NCBI GenBank assembly: GCA_019321725.1
Contig: JAGSPU010000052.1
Location: forward strand, 2,418,001-2,482,000
Source of the DNA: Paulownia fortunei
Taxonomy: Eukaryota; Streptophyta; Magnoliopsida; Lamiales; Paulowniaceae
Direction of reading: 5' to 3'
DNA: 64,000 nucleotides
The notes beneath the pieces are model-generated. The model did no database searches, was not told the origin of the DNA, and saw nothing but the letters and a program-made list of their open reading frames with translations. Positions 62,908 to 64,000 of the stretch are shown here, piece by piece. The number at the start of each line of letters is the position of its first letter. Position 1 is the stretch's first letter. The translations under genes and the position numbers were made by a program.

Positions 62908-63300
62908 GTGATAGTCCGTGAGCCCAAAATAAGTTTAATAGGTTAAGTCCAAGAACTCCATCCGGATTATGGGCCAAAATAAGACAACACCCGTTTAGCC
63001 AAGTTTATGGAATTCACAAGTCAATATACAAAGTTAGATTATAATGATCAAACTAAGCCTATGGAGGCCTAAATGACTAAACCCACGAATATCTTCATAT
63101 TATTATAAATACTTACAACTTTCATTAGTAAAAAATACATGATTAATTACGCACTTAACTGTTCTCAAGTTCTGTGCCTTACACCTACTTGTTCTGAAAT
63201 TGACTTGACGAATGAAAGTTTTTGTCGGGTTAACCCCGATATCTACAGACAGTAACTCACTCAACAACCTAAGTTCAACATGAATACTATTCAAAAAGTA
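62908..63300 (+). mobile_element. Probable LTR-retrotransposon LTR remnant
   Basis: Begins TGTGATAGTCCGTGAGCCC, then 'atccggattatgggcc', a TATA motif ('tattataaatactt', about 63100), 'ttctgtgccttacacc' and 'attgacttgacgaatg...ggttaaccccgat'. This order (TG start, 'ggattatgggcc', TATA, 'attgacttgag' then 'accccg') is familiar from plant LTRs. No internal coding domain, primer-binding site or partner LTR is visible, so it would be a solo or truncated LTR. Ends are approximate. Confidence 0.45.
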
Positions 63301-63454
63301 ATACCACATCATATTATCATTTGAAATTATTCAAACAAATTCAATAAATTTATTATATAAATTTGAAATCATCACCTTTAAACTACTTTCATTCAAATGC
63401 AACTAATGAAGCTAATGAAGAATTTTGGATATTCCAAGTTTGGAAGCTCCAAAA

Positions 63455-63640
63455 AGAGCCCAAATATCTATAAGATTATAATATTGGGCTAACCATAGCC
63501 CATGGGCCAAAATTTACTTCTCTTTGGGTCTTGAGGTGGCTTGGCCACTAAACTTTTATATTTACCTGGAAAACCAGGACATTATGAGGCAAACCCAAGC
63601 CCAACCCAAGCCCATTATCTGTATTATAGTTTATATAAGA
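63455..63640 (+). promoter_or_regulatory. Promoter-like site II cluster and TATA near the right edge
   Basis: AGCCCA/TGGGCY elements cluster at about 63457, 63485, 63497, 63503, 63597 and 63608, followed by TTTATATAAG at 63630-63639. This layout resembles a plant promoter reading rightward. No convincing coding start follows inside the window; the gene may lie beyond it, or the cluster may belong to a repeat. Confidence 0.35.
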
Positions 63641-64000
63641 GAGATCATTTTCAAGTGATTAATTATCATAGTTTATCTCTTAGACATTTGCACCAATTGT
63701 TGTTACAAGTTGAAGAGAGGAGAGTTCGGCCCAACATTAGTCCAAGTTATGCTTACCAGTATTTCAAAAGTGAACCCATTAACTCCCATGGTAGCCCATT
63801 ACTGTTTGTTGACTGTTGAGTCCCGACCTTCATGCAGTATATATAACAAAATAGGAAACGCCTACCATGGAGTGAGATTTAGAATTTTTTTATTTTTTAC
63901 TTTTTAAAAAAGAGGATACTAGTTGTTTCCTAAATTCCCTCTGCGTGATTCAAACTCATAATTAATTAAGTTGTAGGTGCAAGATTATGGACTGAGATTT

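Noticed and set aside
63541..63819. 92-codon open frame near the right edge
   Set aside because: It begins at a TTG codon, crosses the site II/TATA cluster and has no recognisable motif.

Overview
This window is plant nuclear DNA, almost certainly from a eudicot. It has long AT-rich intergenic stretches, many short exons with GT-AG introns, TA/GT microsatellites, degenerate transposon remnants and plant-specific gene families. I cannot name the species; an asterid is a guess from general impression only.

Layout. (1) 1-3.1 kb is repeat-rich intergenic DNA with a C25 tract and a hAT-like MITE candidate. (2) 3.6-13.05 kb, plus strand: a 19-exon kinesin-14 gene (calponin-homology domain, coiled coil, motor, Ser/Pro-rich tail). 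Its promoter carries site II, AACGG and telo-box motifs, and one intron looks like a U12-type AT-AG intron. (3) 15.8-18.36 kb, minus strand: a three-exon Golgi GT61 glycosyltransferase with a frameshift inside a CT repeat in exon 1. (4) 18.4-24 kb: empty AT-rich spacer. (5) 24-45 kb: a TFIIB cluster. TFIIB-A (plus) and TFIIB-D (minus) are near-identical divergent copies lying as an inverted duplication about 15 kb apart. Between them lie two more canonical TFIIB genes, B and C (both minus), a TFIIB terminal-exon remnant, and a duplicated small gene for a C-terminally membrane-anchored basic protein. (6) 47.5-61.1 kb, minus strand: three tandem zeatin O-glucosyltransferase-like UGT genes, one intact, one multiply broken and carrying an extra intron-like insertion, and one with a single extra base. 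(7) 61-64 kb: a tandem repeat, a probable LTR remnant and a promoter-like motif cluster near the right edge.

The genes form no operon and share no single pathway. The kinesin is cytoskeletal, GT61 acts on cell-wall polysaccharide, the UGTs probably conjugate cytokinins, and the TFIIB genes are general transcription initiation factors. The most unusual part is the TFIIB cluster: recent inverted duplication, a lineage-specific expansion of the TFIIB linker, loss of the TATA-bearing promoter from one near-identical copy, and repeated frameshifts in the canonical copies.

Caution: single-base length errors, mostly in homopolymers or short repeats, interrupt the kinesin, GT61, TFIIB-B, TFIIB-C, UGT-2 and UGT-3 reading frames. 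In most cases exon lengths become exact if the indel is corrected, so sequencing or assembly error must be excluded before calling these pseudogenes.
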